Source: DASPWW01 sp963841715
GTDB lineage: Bacteria; Actinomycetota; Thermoleophilia; Solirubrobacterales; 70-9
Length of the DNA stretch: 64,000 nucleotides
Assembly (NCBI GenBank): GCA_963841715.1
Contig: CAWJDP010000001.1
Span: forward strand, 806,001-870,000
Reading direction: 5' to 3'
Shown here: positions 10,909-19,877 of the stretch, one piece after another
Position numbering within the stretch: position 1 is the first letter of the stretch
How the letters are laid out: every line of letters begins with the position of its first letter
The notes under the pieces: generated by a model
Told to the model about the DNA's origin: nothing
What the model saw: only the letters and a program-made list of their open reading frames with translations
Database searches by the model: none
Position numbers and translations under genes: made by a program

Positions 10909-10914
10909 TAGGAT
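10909..10914 (+). promoter_or_regulatory. -10 box (TAGGAT) for the 10924 membrane protein
   Basis: TAGGAT ends 9 nt before ATG 10924, leaving room for at most a 2-3 nt leader. It is divergent to the gatC promoter. Confidence 0.45.
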
Positions 10915-10923
10915 GCCGCCGCG

Positions 10924-11367
10924 ATGACCGGCGCGCGAGCGGAGAGATTCGTCGTCCTCAACCTGCGCCTGCTCGCGGTGACGTTCGCCGTCGTCGGGAT
11001 CCTGTTCATCGCCGTACCCGACGGCGTCCTCGACGTGATCGACGACCTCGGCGACGCGATCGGCAGCTTCGCCACCGCGCCCGACACGGTCGAGAAGTTC
11101 TGGCTCGCGCTCGCGTTCGCGTACATGGTCGTGATCGCCGGGATCTGCGTCGTCGTCCAGTTCGACATCGTCCGCTTCCGGCCATTGCTGCTCGTGCTCG
11201 CCGCAGGCAAGACGGCCTCGTCGCTCGGCGCGCTCGCGTTCTTCGTCCTCGACCAGAACGTCTTCATCTACCTGCTCAACTTCCTCGTCGACGGGTTTCT
11301 GGCGGCGCTCTCGCTTTTCCTCTGGGCGCTCGCCGGCCGCGTCGGCGCGGTCCCCGCGCCGTCCTGA
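10924..11367 (+). CDS. Four-helix integral membrane protein, unknown function
   Basis: A 147-residue protein with four hydrophobic segments, at about residues 14-32, 60-82, 86-104 and 110-137. There are no Cys residues beyond one in a membrane segment and no catalytic motif. I do not recognise the family. It lies immediately upstream of the GMC oxidoreductase on the same strand and in the same reading frame, separated by one stop codon and about 60 bp, so the two may be co-expressed. A leaderless-type promoter precedes it. Confidence 0.65.
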   Translation: MTGARAERFVVLNLRLLAVTFAVVGILFIAVPDGVLDVIDDLGDAIGSFATAPDTVEKFWLALAFAYMVVIAGICVVVQFDIVRFRPLLLVLAAGKTASSLGALAFFVLDQNVFIYLLNFLVDGFLAALSLFLWALAGRVGAVPAPS

Positions 11368-11427
11368 AGGCGCCCGCCGGGGCTTAGCGCCGCCGAGCTG
11401 CGGACGCTGCGCGCGTTCGCGGAGGCG

Positions 11428-13325
11428 ATGTCGCCCGCCGTCGGTCCGCTGCCCGCGGCCGAGAAGGATGTCGAGGTCGCGGAGCCGATCGCGCGCTATC
11501 TGAGCTCGATGCCGCCGCGCTCGGTGCGCCGGATCAAGCTCGTGCTTGTCGTGTTCGAGTGGCTGCCGTTCCCGTGGCGTTTCAGCCGCTCGAGCGTCGA
11601 GTCGCGGCGCGAGTTCCTGCGCAAGCTCGACGCGTCGCCGCGCTGGCTGCACTCGAACCTGCTCCTATTCCTCAAGGTCCTCTCCGGACTCGGATACGCG
11701 AACGACCCGCGGGTCCGCGCCGCGGTCGGCTACGAGGCGCGGTGCGCCGTCGCCGGCGGTCGCGCCGAGCCCGCGCCGGCCTCGCCTCCGATGCCGCTGC
11801 CATTGCCATTGCCATTGCCATTGGGCGACCTCCGGGCGCCCGCCGGCGGAGAGGATTGCGAAGTCGCGATCGTCGGCTCGGGCGCCGGCGGCGCTGCGGC
11901 GGCCACCGTGCTCGCCGAGGCCGGCGTCGATGTCGTCGTGCTCGAAGCCGGCCCCTACCTCGACCGTCACAGCTACCCAGACGAGCCGCTCGACGCCGTC
12001 ACGTCGCTGTATCGCGACGGCGGGCTCACCGTCGCCGAGGGGATGCCGTCGATCCCCGTCCCCGTCGGCCGAGCGGTCGGCGGGACGACGGTGATCAACT
12101 CGGGCACATGCTTCCGCGCCCCCGACGCCGTCCTCGGCGATTGGCGCGACCGGTTCGGGATCGAGTGGGCGACCGAGCTCGATCCCGACTACGCCCAGGC
12201 GGAGGAGATGCTGCGTGTCGAACCGGTCGACCCCGAGCGCATGGGGCGCAACGGGCAGCTGCTGCTCGAGGGCGCCGAGGCACTCGGCGTCAGCCACGAG
12301 CCGCTGAGGCGAAACGCCGGACGCTGCATCCAGTGCAGCTCCTGCCCGCAGGGATGCCGTCTCGACGCGAAGCAGGCGATGCACGTCAGCTACCTCCCCA
12401 GGGCGGTGGCCGCGGGCGCGCGGGTTCGCGCCGGGGTCGAGGCGGAACGGGTCCTGTTCGAGGGGCACCGCGCCGTCGGCGTCAGCTGCCGCGCCGAGGC
12501 CCCCGAGCGCGGCGGCGCCAATGAAGCTGGGACGCGCCCGTACGAGCTCCGCGCGGGAACGGTGGTGCTCGCCGGCGGCGCGTTCGGGACGCCCGAGCTC
12601 CTGCTGCGCTCGCGACTTCCACGCCCGAGCGAGAACATCGGCACGAACCTGCGCATGCACCCGGCGTGCTGGGTCGGCGCCCGCTTCGACGAGGAGGTGC
12701 GTGGCTGGGACGGGGTGATGCAGAGCTACTGCGTCGACGAGTGGGAGGATCGCGGGCTGCTGCTCGAGGCGACGTTCACCCCGCTCGCGTTCGGCGCCCA
12801 GTGGCTGCCCGGGACAGGTCGCGAGCACCAGGAGCGGGTGCTCGCCTTCGACCGCCTGGCCTCAACCGGCGTCCACCTCAGCGACCGCTCCGCGGGCCGC
12901 GTCGGCCTCGCCGCGGACGGCTCGCTGCGCGTCACCTACAAGCTCGAGCGCGACGAGGCACGGACGCTGGCGTTCGGGATCGCGCGCGCCGCCGAGCTCT
13001 ACTTCGCCGCCGGCGCGCGCGAGGTCTACCCGCAGGTCGGCGGCATCCCGTCGCTCGGCCCGGCCGACATCGACGGGTTCGAGTCCTCCCCCCGCCGTCG
13101 AGCGCGATGCGGCTCGAGGCGTTCCACCCGATGGGGACGGCACGGATGTCGGCCGACGACGGCGAGGGCGTCGTCGGGATCGACGGCGCCGTCTACGGCG
13201 CCGAGTCGCTGTACATCGCCGACGCCAGCGTGTTTCCGGGGTCGATCGGGGTCAACCCGATGATGACCGTGATCGCTTTCGCGCAGCGCGTCGCGCGCGG
13301 CGTCGCCGAGCGCGCCGCCGCGTAG
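11428..13325 (+). pseudogene. GMC-family FAD oxidoreductase with C-terminal frameshift
   Basis: Flavoprotein of the glucose-methanol-choline oxidoreductase superfamily, which oxidises alcohols, sterols or sugars. The FAD motif VAIVGSGAGGAAAATVLAEAG follows an N-terminal helical region and a (PL)5 linker. A CIQCSSCPQGC segment is in the middle. The catalytic C-terminus (FHPMGTARM and GVNPMMTVIAFAQ) is in a different frame from position ~13090, just at a run of six C bases, so one frameshift breaks the gene; the corrected end is 13325. In-frame codons without a standard start extend back to 11368, so the true N-terminus may be longer. Substrate unknown. Confidence 0.82.
11794..11823 (+). repeat. 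Hexanucleotide tandem repeat (CCATTG) coding for a Pro-Leu linker
   Basis: Four perfect CCATTG units preceded by one CCGCTG unit. They encode alternating Pro-Leu between the N-terminal helical part and the FAD domain of the GMC oxidoreductase. A change in copy number would alter linker length by two residues without shifting the frame. Confidence 0.8.
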
Positions 13326-13328
13326 GGC

Positions 13329-13823
13329 CTAGCTGCGCTCGCCGCCTGCGAGCCGGTCCGCCTCGCCGGCGAAGGTCGAGCCCTCCTCCTGCATCGCGAT
13401 CCAGCCGCCGATCGTGATCACGACGACCGCGATCAGGCCGAGATAGATCCCGTACTTGCGGTCGAGGCCGCTCGGCGGATCGATGATCCGGTAGAGGACG
13501 AGAGCCGTCGAGAGCATCCCGAGCCCGGTCAGCATCGCGCCGCCGGCGACCGGCATCGTCACGTTCGTCTGCGTCGCGGTGATCACGGCGAGCCCGATCG
13601 CGACGACGATCGTGATCAGCAGGACGATGTCGATGAAGTCGAACGCCTGCCACGCGTTCAGCGTCGTATCGACGCCGGGGACGTTCCCGAGGTTGAAGGT
13701 CACGTTCGTCCCCGGGACCTGCGCTGAGGAGGCCGGCTCACCGAACCAGGTCAGGAACATGATCACGAGGAGAGCGACCGCCGCGACCGCGGCGATCAGC
13801 TCTCCCCGCCTTACGTTTGCCAT
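13329..13823 (-). CDS. Four-helix membrane protein, paralogue of its upstream neighbour
   Basis: A 164-residue protein with membrane segments near residues 8-25, 60-82, 91-112 and 125-142. It shares its plan with the gene just upstream: a short GE(L/R)IAA first helix, a 35-residue outside loop, a D-(L/I)-LLFIT/IVLLITI helix and a conserved GGW(I/M)AMQEEG ending. A tandem duplication is therefore clear. Function unknown; no enzyme motif. The start lies 9 bp after the stop of the upstream copy, so both form one operon. Confidence 0.7.
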   Translation of the reverse strand: MANVRRGELIAAVAAVALLVIMFLTWFGEPASSAQVPGTNVTFNLGNVPGVDTTLNAWQAFDFIDIVLLITIVVAIGLAVITATQTNVTMPVAGGAMLTGLGMLSTALVLYRIIDPPSGLDRKYGIYLGLIAVVVITIGGWIAMQEEGSTFAGEADRLAGGERS

Positions 13824-13832
13824 CCTCCGGCG

Positions 13833-14399
13833 CTAGGGCCCACTCGGGGGCGGCGGGGGCGGCGGGGGCGGTGGCGGCGGTGGCCCACCGGCGGGAGGCT
13901 GCGGACCGCCTCCGCCATAGTCGTCGGACGCGTACGCCGCGCCCTCTTCCTGCATCGCCATCCACCCGCCGACGACTATCCCTATCGCGGCTATGAGGCC
14001 GAGGAAGGCGCCGATCTTGCGAGTGTGGCTGACACCGCTCCCGGACAGGTTGACGCCGAAGCTCGGCGGGCTGATCAGGCTGATCACGATCACGAGCACG
14101 CTCAGCGCACCGAGCCCGGCGACGATCGCGCTCGCGCCGATCGGGAGGTCGAGCTCCATGTCCTGGGCGGCAATCGCCGCGAGGCCGATTGCGGCGATCG
14201 CGGTGATGAACAGCAGCAGGTCCTGCCACCCGTAGGAGCCCCAGGCGTTACGCGATCCCTCGACTGCGACCGACGGGGCACCCGGGATGCCCGTGGGGCC
14301 AGCGAACTTGAGGCCGAACCACTTGAAGATGAACATGAACAGGATCAGCGCGATGCCCGAGGCCGCCGCGATCCTCTCGCCCTGGTTGACTCTCTCCAT
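13833..14399 (-). CDS. Four-helix membrane protein with poly-proline tail
   Basis: A 188-residue protein with four membrane helices and the GGWMAMQEEG motif it shares with the downstream paralogue. Unlike the paralogue, it ends in a glycine/proline tail with an uninterrupted run of 13 prolines. The tail probably faces the cytoplasm or cell surface and could bind a partner, but nothing in the sequence names one. A Shine-Dalgarno-like GGGAGA lies 7 bases before the ATG. Family not recognised. Confidence 0.7.
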   Translation of the reverse strand: MERVNQGERIAAASGIALILFMFIFKWFGLKFAGPTGIPGAPSVAVEGSRNAWGSYGWQDLLLFITAIAAIGLAAIAAQDMELDLPIGASAIVAGLGALSVLVIVISLISPPSFGVNLSGSGVSHTRKIGAFLGLIAAIGIVVGGWMAMQEEGAAYASDDYGGGGPQPPAGGPPPPPPPPPPPPPSGP

Positions 14400-14543
14400 T
14401 CGGATTCTCCCGTGTTGGGGCTTGTAGTCCGTTGAGCTGGAGCCCCTCGACCCGCGTCATGGCCGGGGGCGCTGGAAGCAGGCGCAGCCTATACCCGTCG
14501 CGCGGCGGAGGTGGCCCACCGCAGGACATCGCTCTAAGGTGGC

Positions 14544-15434
14544 TCAGCGGCCGACTCGCAGCCGCGCCGCTCGGAGGGTGTTCGGAAGCAGCATCGCGAC
14601 CGTCATCGGCCCGACGCCACCGGGGACCGGTGTGATCGCCGCGGCGACCTCACGCACCGCGTCGAAGTCGACATCGCCCGTGAGGCCGTCGTCGGTGCGG
14701 TTGGTGCCGACGTCGATCACGGTTGCCCCGGGCTTCACCATCCCCGGACCGACCAGCCGCGGGACCCCCGCGGCCGCAACGAGCAGATCGGCGCGGCGGC
14801 AGACCTCGGCGAGGTCGCGGGTGCGCGTGTGGCACACGGTCACCGTCGCGTTCGCGGCCAGCAGCAGCGCGGCGAGCGGCCGGCCGACGAGCGTCGAGCG
14901 GCCGAGGATCACGGCCTCGGCGCCCTCGACCTCGAAGCCCTCGTGGCGGAGGATCTCCATCACCCCGACAGGGGTGCAGGCGACCAGCGGGGCGTCCTTC
15001 CCCTGCGCGAGCAGCCCGGCGTTGGTCGCGGTGAGCCCGTCGACGTCCTTGAGCGGCGAGATCGCCGCGACGACCGCCTCGGGGTCGTGGCCCTCGGGAA
15101 GCGGCAGCTGGACGAGGATCCCGTCGACCTCGCCATCGGTGTTCAGCTCGCCGATCAAATCGAGCAGCCGGCCGGGGCTGATGCTGGCGTCGGGTGCGTG
15201 GTGGATCGAGCGGATCCCGACCTCCTCGCACGCCTTGCGCTTGTTTCGGATGTAGATCTCCGAGGCGGGATCGTCGCCCACGAGGACCGTCGCCAACCCC
15301 GGCGAGTGGCCGTCGTGGGCGCCCGTGAACTCCGCGACCTCGGCGGCGACGCGCTCGCGGACCGACGCGGCGATCGCCTTGCCGTCGATTACGCGCGCTC
15401 CCGCCTCCTGCTCCTGCTCTTCCGTTGTTGCCAT
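14544..15434 (-). CDS. folD: Bifunctional methylene-tetrahydrofolate dehydrogenase/cyclohydrolase
   Basis: NADP-dependent dehydrogenase and cyclohydrolase that interconverts 5,10-methylene-THF and 10-formyl-THF for purine synthesis and fMet-tRNA. At 296 residues the length is normal. Visible motifs are SEIYIRNKRKACEEVGI with the catalytic Lys, VDGILVQLPLPEGHD, and the NADP-binding AVILGRSTLVGRPLA. The start follows the end of pcrA by one base, so it is translated from the pcrA transcript. Confidence 0.95.
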   Translation of the reverse strand: MATTEEQEQEAGARVIDGKAIAASVRERVAAEVAEFTGAHDGHSPGLATVLVGDDPASEIYIRNKRKACEEVGIRSIHHAPDASISPGRLLDLIGELNTDGEVDGILVQLPLPEGHDPEAVVAAISPLKDVDGLTATNAGLLAQGKDAPLVACTPVGVMEILRHEGFEVEGAEAVILGRSTLVGRPLAALLLAANATVTVCHTRTRDLAEVCRRADLLVAAAGVPRLVGPGMVKPGATVIDVGTNRTDDGLTGDVDFDAVREVAAAITPVPGGVGPMTVAMLLPNTLRAARLRVGR

Positions 15435-15435
15435 C

Positions 15436-17673
15436 TCAGCTCGCTTTCTTCAACGGGGCATAGTCGGCCATCAGCTTGCGCTCGGCGCCGTCGTCGGCGA
15501 AGCGGACGACTATCACCGATCCCGGCTCGACCGCGGTCACGACTCCCTCCCCGAAGCTCGCGTGGACGACGTCATCGCCGAGCATGAACGGCGGCGTCTG
15601 GGTACGCGGCTGCGTCGCCCCGCCGAGCCGGGCCCCCCCGAGCCCCCACCCGGTGCGCTCCCCCTCGGTCTCGTTGCGCTCGACGAGCTCGTCGGGGATC
15701 TCGCCCAGGAATCGCGACGGGAGGTTGAACCCGCGGGCGCCGTAGAGCGTGCGCTGGCGCGCGAACGTCAGCTGCAGCAGCCGCTTCGCGCGCGTCGCGC
15801 CGACGTAGCAGAGCCGCCGCTCCTCCTCGAGGTTTCCCTCCTCGACCGAGCGCGAGTGCGGAAAAACCCCCTCCTCGCAGCCGATCATGAACACGGCTTC
15901 GAACTCGAGCCCCTTCGCGTTGTGGAGCGTCATCAGCGTCACGAGCTCCTCGTCGCGGCGGAGCGAGTCCTGGTCGGTGTAGAGCGAGATCTGCTGCAGG
16001 AACTCGTCGAGCGGTGAGATCTCGCTCGCGCCCTCGACGGCGCGGTTGGCGTCGAACTCGGCCGCGACCCCGACCAGCTCCTGGAGGTTCTCGGCCCGTC
16101 CCTGAGCCTCGATCGTGCGCTCGGCCTCGAGTCCGTCGAGGTAGCCCGTCTCCGAGAGCACCGCCTCGAGCAGCTCGGCAACCGGCGCCTGGCGCTCGGC
16201 CCGCGTGCGCAGCAAGGCCATCATCTCGCCGAAGCGCCCGACGGCCTTGAGCGCCGCGGAGCCGAGCCCGGGGACGCTCTCGGGCGCCTGGACGACGTCC
16301 CACACCGACGTCCCGGTCGTGTTCGCGTGCGAGAGCAGGCGCGCCTCGGTCGTCTGGCCGATGCCCCGGCGGGGCGAGTTGATGATCCGCGCCAGCGCGA
16401 CCGCGTCGGAGGGGTTCGAGAGCAGCGTCAGGTAGGCGACCGCGTCCTTGATCTCGGCGCGCTCGTAGAACTTCGTCCCGCCGATCACCTGGTACGGGAG
16501 CTCGAGGCGAACGAGCGTGTCCTCGAGCACGCGGCTCTGGGCGTTGGTCCGATAGAAGACCGCGATCTCGGTCCGCGGAATCCCCTCCTCGTCTGCGAGC
16601 CGCTCTATCTCGCCGGCGACGTAGCGGGCCTCGGCGTGCTCGTCGGGCAGCTCTGAGATCGCCACCGGGTCGCCGCGGTCGGCGTCCGTCCACAGCTCCT
16701 TCGGCTTCTGGCCGCGGTTGTTGGCGATCACCGCGTTCGTCGCGTCGAGGATCGTCTGCGTCGAGCGGTAGTTCTGCTCGAGCTTCACGACCTCGGTGTC
16801 GGGGAAGTCGCGCTCGAACTCGAGGATGTTGCGGATGTCGGCCGAACGGAAGCCGTAGATCGACTGTGCATCGTCCCCGACTACGAACAGGTTGCGGTGC
16901 TGCCCGCAGAGCAGCTGCAGGAGCCGGTACTGGACGCGGTTCGTGTCCTGGTACTCGTCGACGAGGACGTGGCGGAAGGCGCGCTGGTAGCGGTCGCGGA
17001 CGTCCTCGAACAGCTCCAGCAGGTTGACCGTCCGCAGCAGCAGGTCGTCGAAGTCCATCGCGTTCGCCTCGTGCATCCGGCGCTCGTACAGCCGGTAGAC
17101 GTCGGCGACCGTCTGCTCGAACGAGCCGTGCATCTCGGCGAGCTCGTCGGGGTCGGTGAGCCGGTTCTTCGCCCCCGAGATCTCGGATTGGATCGCCCGC
17201 GGCGGGTAGCGCTTGGGGTCGATCTCGAGCTCCTCCATGCAGCGCTTGACCATCCGCAGCGAGTCGGACGCGTCGTAGATCGTGAAGCTCCGCTTGTAGC
17301 CGAGCCGCATCGCCTCGCGGCGGAGGATCCGCGCACAGGCCGAGTGAAAGGTCATCACCCACATCAGCCGCGAGGCCGCGCCGACTAGGCTCTCGACGCG
17401 CTCTCGCATCTCGTCCGCGGCCTTGTTCGTGAACGTGATCGCGAGGATCTCGCCGGGCCGCGCCTGGCCGGTGGCGACGAGGTAGGCGATCCGGTAGGTG
17501 AGCACGCGCGTCTTGCCCGACCCGGCGCCCGCGAGCACGAGCAGCGGGCCCCCGCCGTGCGTCACGGCCTCACACTGTGGCGGATTGAGATCGGCGAGCA
17601 GGCGCTCGACCGGGTCCGCCCCGACCTCCGTGGGGGCCGCCTCTCCCCGCTCTGGGTTCTCGGTCACGGCCAC
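15436..17673 (-). CDS. pcrA: ATP-dependent DNA helicase PcrA/UvrD
   Basis: Superfamily 1A 3'-5' DNA helicase acting in repair and in clearing recombination intermediates. 745 residues. Walker A is at residues 49-56 (AGAGSGKT), motif II VDEYQDTN near 243, QNYRST in the middle, and VTLMTLHNAKGLEF and ATRAKRLL near the C-terminus. The last 45 residues form the Tudor-like fold of PcrA (VVHASFGEGVVTAVE). The GTG start is preceded by TATTCT 6 nt upstream without a ribosome site. folD follows directly. Confidence 0.95.
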   Translation of the reverse strand: MAVTENPERGEAAPTEVGADPVERLLADLNPPQCEAVTHGGGPLLVLAGAGSGKTRVLTYRIAYLVATGQARPGEILAITFTNKAADEMRERVESLVGAASRLMWVMTFHSACARILRREAMRLGYKRSFTIYDASDSLRMVKRCMEELEIDPKRYPPRAIQSEISGAKNRLTDPDELAEMHGSFEQTVADVYRLYERRMHEANAMDFDDLLLRTVNLLELFEDVRDRYQRAFRHVLVDEYQDTNRVQYRLLQLLCGQHRNLFVVGDDAQSIYGFRSADIRNILEFERDFPDTEVVKLEQNYRSTQTILDATNAVIANNRGQKPKELWTDADRGDPVAISELPDEHAEARYVAGEIERLADEEGIPRTEIAVFYRTNAQSRVLEDTLVRLELPYQVIGGTKFYERAEIKDAVAYLTLLSNPSDAVALARIINSPRRGIGQTTEARLLSHANTTGTSVWDVVQAPESVPGLGSAALKAVGRFGEMMALLRTRAERQAPVAELLEAVLSETGYLDGLEAERTIEAQGRAENLQELVGVAAEFDANRAVEGASEISPLDEFLQQISLYTDQDSLRRDEELVTLMTLHNAKGLEFEAVFMIGCEEGVFPHSRSVEEGNLEEERRLCYVGATRAKRLLQLTFARQRTLYGARGFNLPSRFLGEIPDELVERNETEGERTGWGLGGARLGGATQPRTQTPPFMLGDDVVHASFGEGVVTAVEPGSVIVVRFADDGAERKLMADYAPLKKAS

Positions 17674-17679
17674 GGACCG

Positions 17680-17685
17680 AGAATA
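17680..17685 (-). promoter_or_regulatory. -10 box (TATTCT) of pcrA-folD
   Basis: On the minus strand TATTCT ends 6 nt before the GTG of pcrA, a leaderless geometry. The box lies in the 25-bp gap after cysE. Confidence 0.5.
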
Positions 17686-17698
17686 GCCCTGGGCGCGG

Positions 17699-18442
17699 CT
17701 AGCCCCCGGCCGTCGACGGACCCCGCCTCGGGCGCAGCTCCTGGACCTTCGTATCCGGTTGCGCGTCGCCGTTCAGCTCCGCGATCCGACGCTCGAGCTC
17801 GGCGATCCGCGTCGACATCTCCTTGATCGCCTCGGCGATCGGGTCGGGGAGGTGGATCCAGTCCGTGTCGGGACCGTCGATCCGCCGGCCCTCGATCTTC
17901 ACCGGATGGCCGGGGTTGCCGACCACGGTCGCGTTCTCGGGAACGTCCTCGATCACGACCGTGTTCGCCCCGATCTTCGCCCCGCGCCCGACGTTGATCG
18001 GCCCGAGCAGCTTCGCGCCGGAGCCGATCGTCACGTAGGGGCCGACGGTCGGGTGGCGCTTGCCGCGGGCGAAACCCGTCCCGCCCAGGGTCACGCCCTG
18101 GTACAGCGTCACGCAGCACTCGACCTCCGCCGTCTCGCCGATCACGACCCCGGCGCCATGGTCGATGAAGAAGTCCTCGCCGATCTTCGCCGCGGGATGG
18201 ATCTCGATCCCCGTCACCGCGCGCGAGACGTAGGAGAGCGTCAGCGGGAGGGCCGGCACGCCGGCCTCGTGGAGCGCGTGGGCGAGGCGATGGGAGAGCA
18301 GCGCCTGGACCCCGCCCCAGCTCGTCAGGATCTCGAGCGTCCCCGCCTCCTTCGCGGCGGGATCGCGGCTTCGCGCCGCCCCGACGTCCGCCCGGACCTC
18401 TCCGAGCACCCGCCGCAGGATTCCGATCCCGAGCATGCTCAA
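17699..18442 (-). CDS. cysE: Serine O-acetyltransferase
   Basis: Transfers acetyl from acetyl-CoA to serine, giving O-acetylserine for cysteine synthesis. 247 residues: an N-terminal helical part (GGVQALLSHRLAHALHEAG), then the left-handed beta-helix of hexapeptide repeats with FFIDHGAGVVIGETAEV and VTLGGTG. The C-terminal 50 residues are charged and lack the usual Ile end that docks into CysK. It lies 3 bp after cysK on the same strand, forming a two-gene cysteine operon. Confidence 0.94.
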   Translation of the reverse strand: MSMLGIGILRRVLGEVRADVGAARSRDPAAKEAGTLEILTSWGGVQALLSHRLAHALHEAGVPALPLTLSYVSRAVTGIEIHPAAKIGEDFFIDHGAGVVIGETAEVECCVTLYQGVTLGGTGFARGKRHPTVGPYVTIGSGAKLLGPINVGRGAKIGANTVVIEDVPENATVVGNPGHPVKIEGRRIDGPDTDWIHLPDPIAEAIKEMSTRIAELERRIAELNGDAQPDTKVQELRPRRGPSTAGG

Positions 18443-18445
18443 AGC

Positions 18446-19387
18446 CTAGGGTGCGAAGAACGGCAGGGACATGTAGCGCTCGCCGCCGTCGGGGACGATT
18501 ACGACGATCCGCTTCCCGCGCATGTCCGGCCGCGCGGCTACCTCGAGCGCGGCCCAGATCGCCGCGCCCGCGGAGATCCCGACGAGCAGGCCCTCGCGGT
18601 GCGCGGCGAGCCGCGCGGTCTCGAGCGCGAGCTCGTCCTCGACCGCGATCAGCTCGTCGATCACGTCGCGATCGAGAACGTCGGGGACGAACCCGGCGCC
18701 GATCCCCTGGATCTTGTGCGGACCCGGCGATCCCCCGGCGAGCACCGCCGAGTTGGCGGGCTCGACGCCGACGACGTAGATGTCGTCCCGGCGCTCCTTC
18801 AGGAATCGGCCGACGCCGGTGATCGTGCCGCCTGTCCCCACCCCGCACACGAACGCGTCGACCTCACCGTCGAGGTCGCGCCAGATCTCCTCCGCGGTCG
18901 TGCGGCGGTGGACGTCGGGGTTGGCCGGGTTCTCGAACTGCTGCGGCATGAACGCGTTGTCGTTCTCGGCGACGACTCGCGCGGCAAGCTCGACCGCCTC
19001 GTTCATCCCCCCGAGCGACGGCGTCTCGCGAACCACGGCGCCGTACATCTGCAACAGCGCCGTGCGCTCGCGCGTCATCCCCTCCGGGAGCGTGAGCACG
19101 CAGTGGTATCCGCGCGCCGCGCACACCATCGCCAGTGCGATCCCGGTGTTGCCGCTCGTGGGCTCGACGATCACGGAACGGCCGGGCTCGATTCGCCCCT
19201 CGGCCTCGGCAGCCTCGATCATCGAGACCCCGATCCGGTCCTTGACCGACCCGCCGGGGTTGAGGTACTCGAGCTTCGCGACCACCTCGGCGTCCTCGCC
19301 CTCGCCGAGGCGGCTCAACGCGACGAGCGGCGTGTCGCCGACGACGGCCGCCGCCTCGCGCCCGATCCGCAGAGTCTGAGACGCCAT
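18446..19387 (-). CDS. cysK: Cysteine synthase A (O-acetylserine sulfhydrylase)
   Basis: PLP enzyme making cysteine from O-acetylserine and sulfide. 313 residues. The cofactor Lys is K49 in NPGGSVKDRIG. The substrate loop EPTSGNTGIAL and the phosphate-binding GTGGTITG are intact. It is the first gene of cysK-cysE. A TAGCTT box ends 6 nt before the ATG. An Rrf2-family regulator lies about 500 bp away and may control the operon (inference). Confidence 0.95.
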   Translation of the reverse strand: MASQTLRIGREAAAVVGDTPLVALSRLGEGEDAEVVAKLEYLNPGGSVKDRIGVSMIEAAEAEGRIEPGRSVIVEPTSGNTGIALAMVCAARGYHCVLTLPEGMTRERTALLQMYGAVVRETPSLGGMNEAVELAARVVAENDNAFMPQQFENPANPDVHRRTTAEEIWRDLDGEVDAFVCGVGTGGTITGVGRFLKERRDDIYVVGVEPANSAVLAGGSPGPHKIQGIGAGFVPDVLDRDVIDELIAVEDELALETARLAAHREGLLVGISAGAAIWAALEVAARPDMRGKRIVVIVPDGGERYMSLPFFAP

Positions 19388-19393
19388 CGTCTC

Positions 19394-19399
19394 AAGCTA
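19394..19399 (-). promoter_or_regulatory. -10 box (TAGCTT) of cysK-cysE
   Basis: On the minus strand TAGCTT ends 6 nt before the cysK ATG; no Shine-Dalgarno sequence fits between. Divergent to the GATAAT box at 19434. Confidence 0.5.
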
Positions 19400-19433
19400 C
19401 CCCGATCGGCGGCAAGGTGGGTTGCGCGGCGGG

Positions 19434-19439
19434 GATAAT
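19434..19439 (+). promoter_or_regulatory. -10 box (GATAAT) for the SnoaL-like gene
   Basis: GATAAT ends 6 nt before ATG 19446, close to the TATAAT consensus. This placement chooses ATG 19446 over an upstream in-frame start and implies a leaderless mRNA. Confidence 0.55.
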
Positions 19440-19445
19440 CGGTCG

Positions 19446-19868
19446 ATGGCGGAAGCCGACGTGGAGCTGGTCAAGCGCACCTACGCAGTGATCCAGGAGG
19501 CCTATCGCACCGGGGACACCGAGGAGCTGCGCCGGTTCACGGATGAGTGGTGCGACCCCGAGTACGTGCTCAGGACCTCGGGAGGATTCCCGGAGACCGG
19601 GGAATGGCACGGAGCCGATGGCGTGGTCCAGTTCGTGTCGGGGCAGATGGAGGCGTTCAGCGAAATGTGGATCGAGATGGACGGGGTCATCGACGGCGGC
19701 GACGTGACGGTCGCGTGGCATCGCTTCGGGGGCCAGGCGCGGCACACCGGCATCGACGTCGAGTTCAGCGCCGCATTCGCGCTCTGGACACGCGACGGGC
19801 GCTCGCTCCGTACCCAGATCTTCCCGAGCAAGAGCGAGGCGCTCGAGGCTGCGGGCCTGAGCGAATAG
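19446..19868 (+). CDS. SnoaL-like/NTF2-fold protein
   Basis: A 140-residue protein of the NTF2-like (SnoaL) superfamily: an N-terminal helix pair (ELVKRTYAVIQEAYRTGD), then EWCDPEYVLRT, the EWHGADGVVQFV segment and alternating strands ending in a sheet. Members are small hydrolases, isomerases or ligand binders; the substrate here cannot be told. ATG 19446 is preferred because a GATAAT box ends 6 nt before it. Divergent from cysK, convergent with the Rrf2 gene. Confidence 0.75.
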   Translation: MAEADVELVKRTYAVIQEAYRTGDTEELRRFTDEWCDPEYVLRTSGGFPETGEWHGADGVVQFVSGQMEAFSEMWIEMDGVIDGGDVTVAWHRFGGQARHTGIDVEFSAAFALWTRDGRSLRTQIFPSKSEALEAAGLSE

Positions 19869-19877
19869 CGAGCCGCT

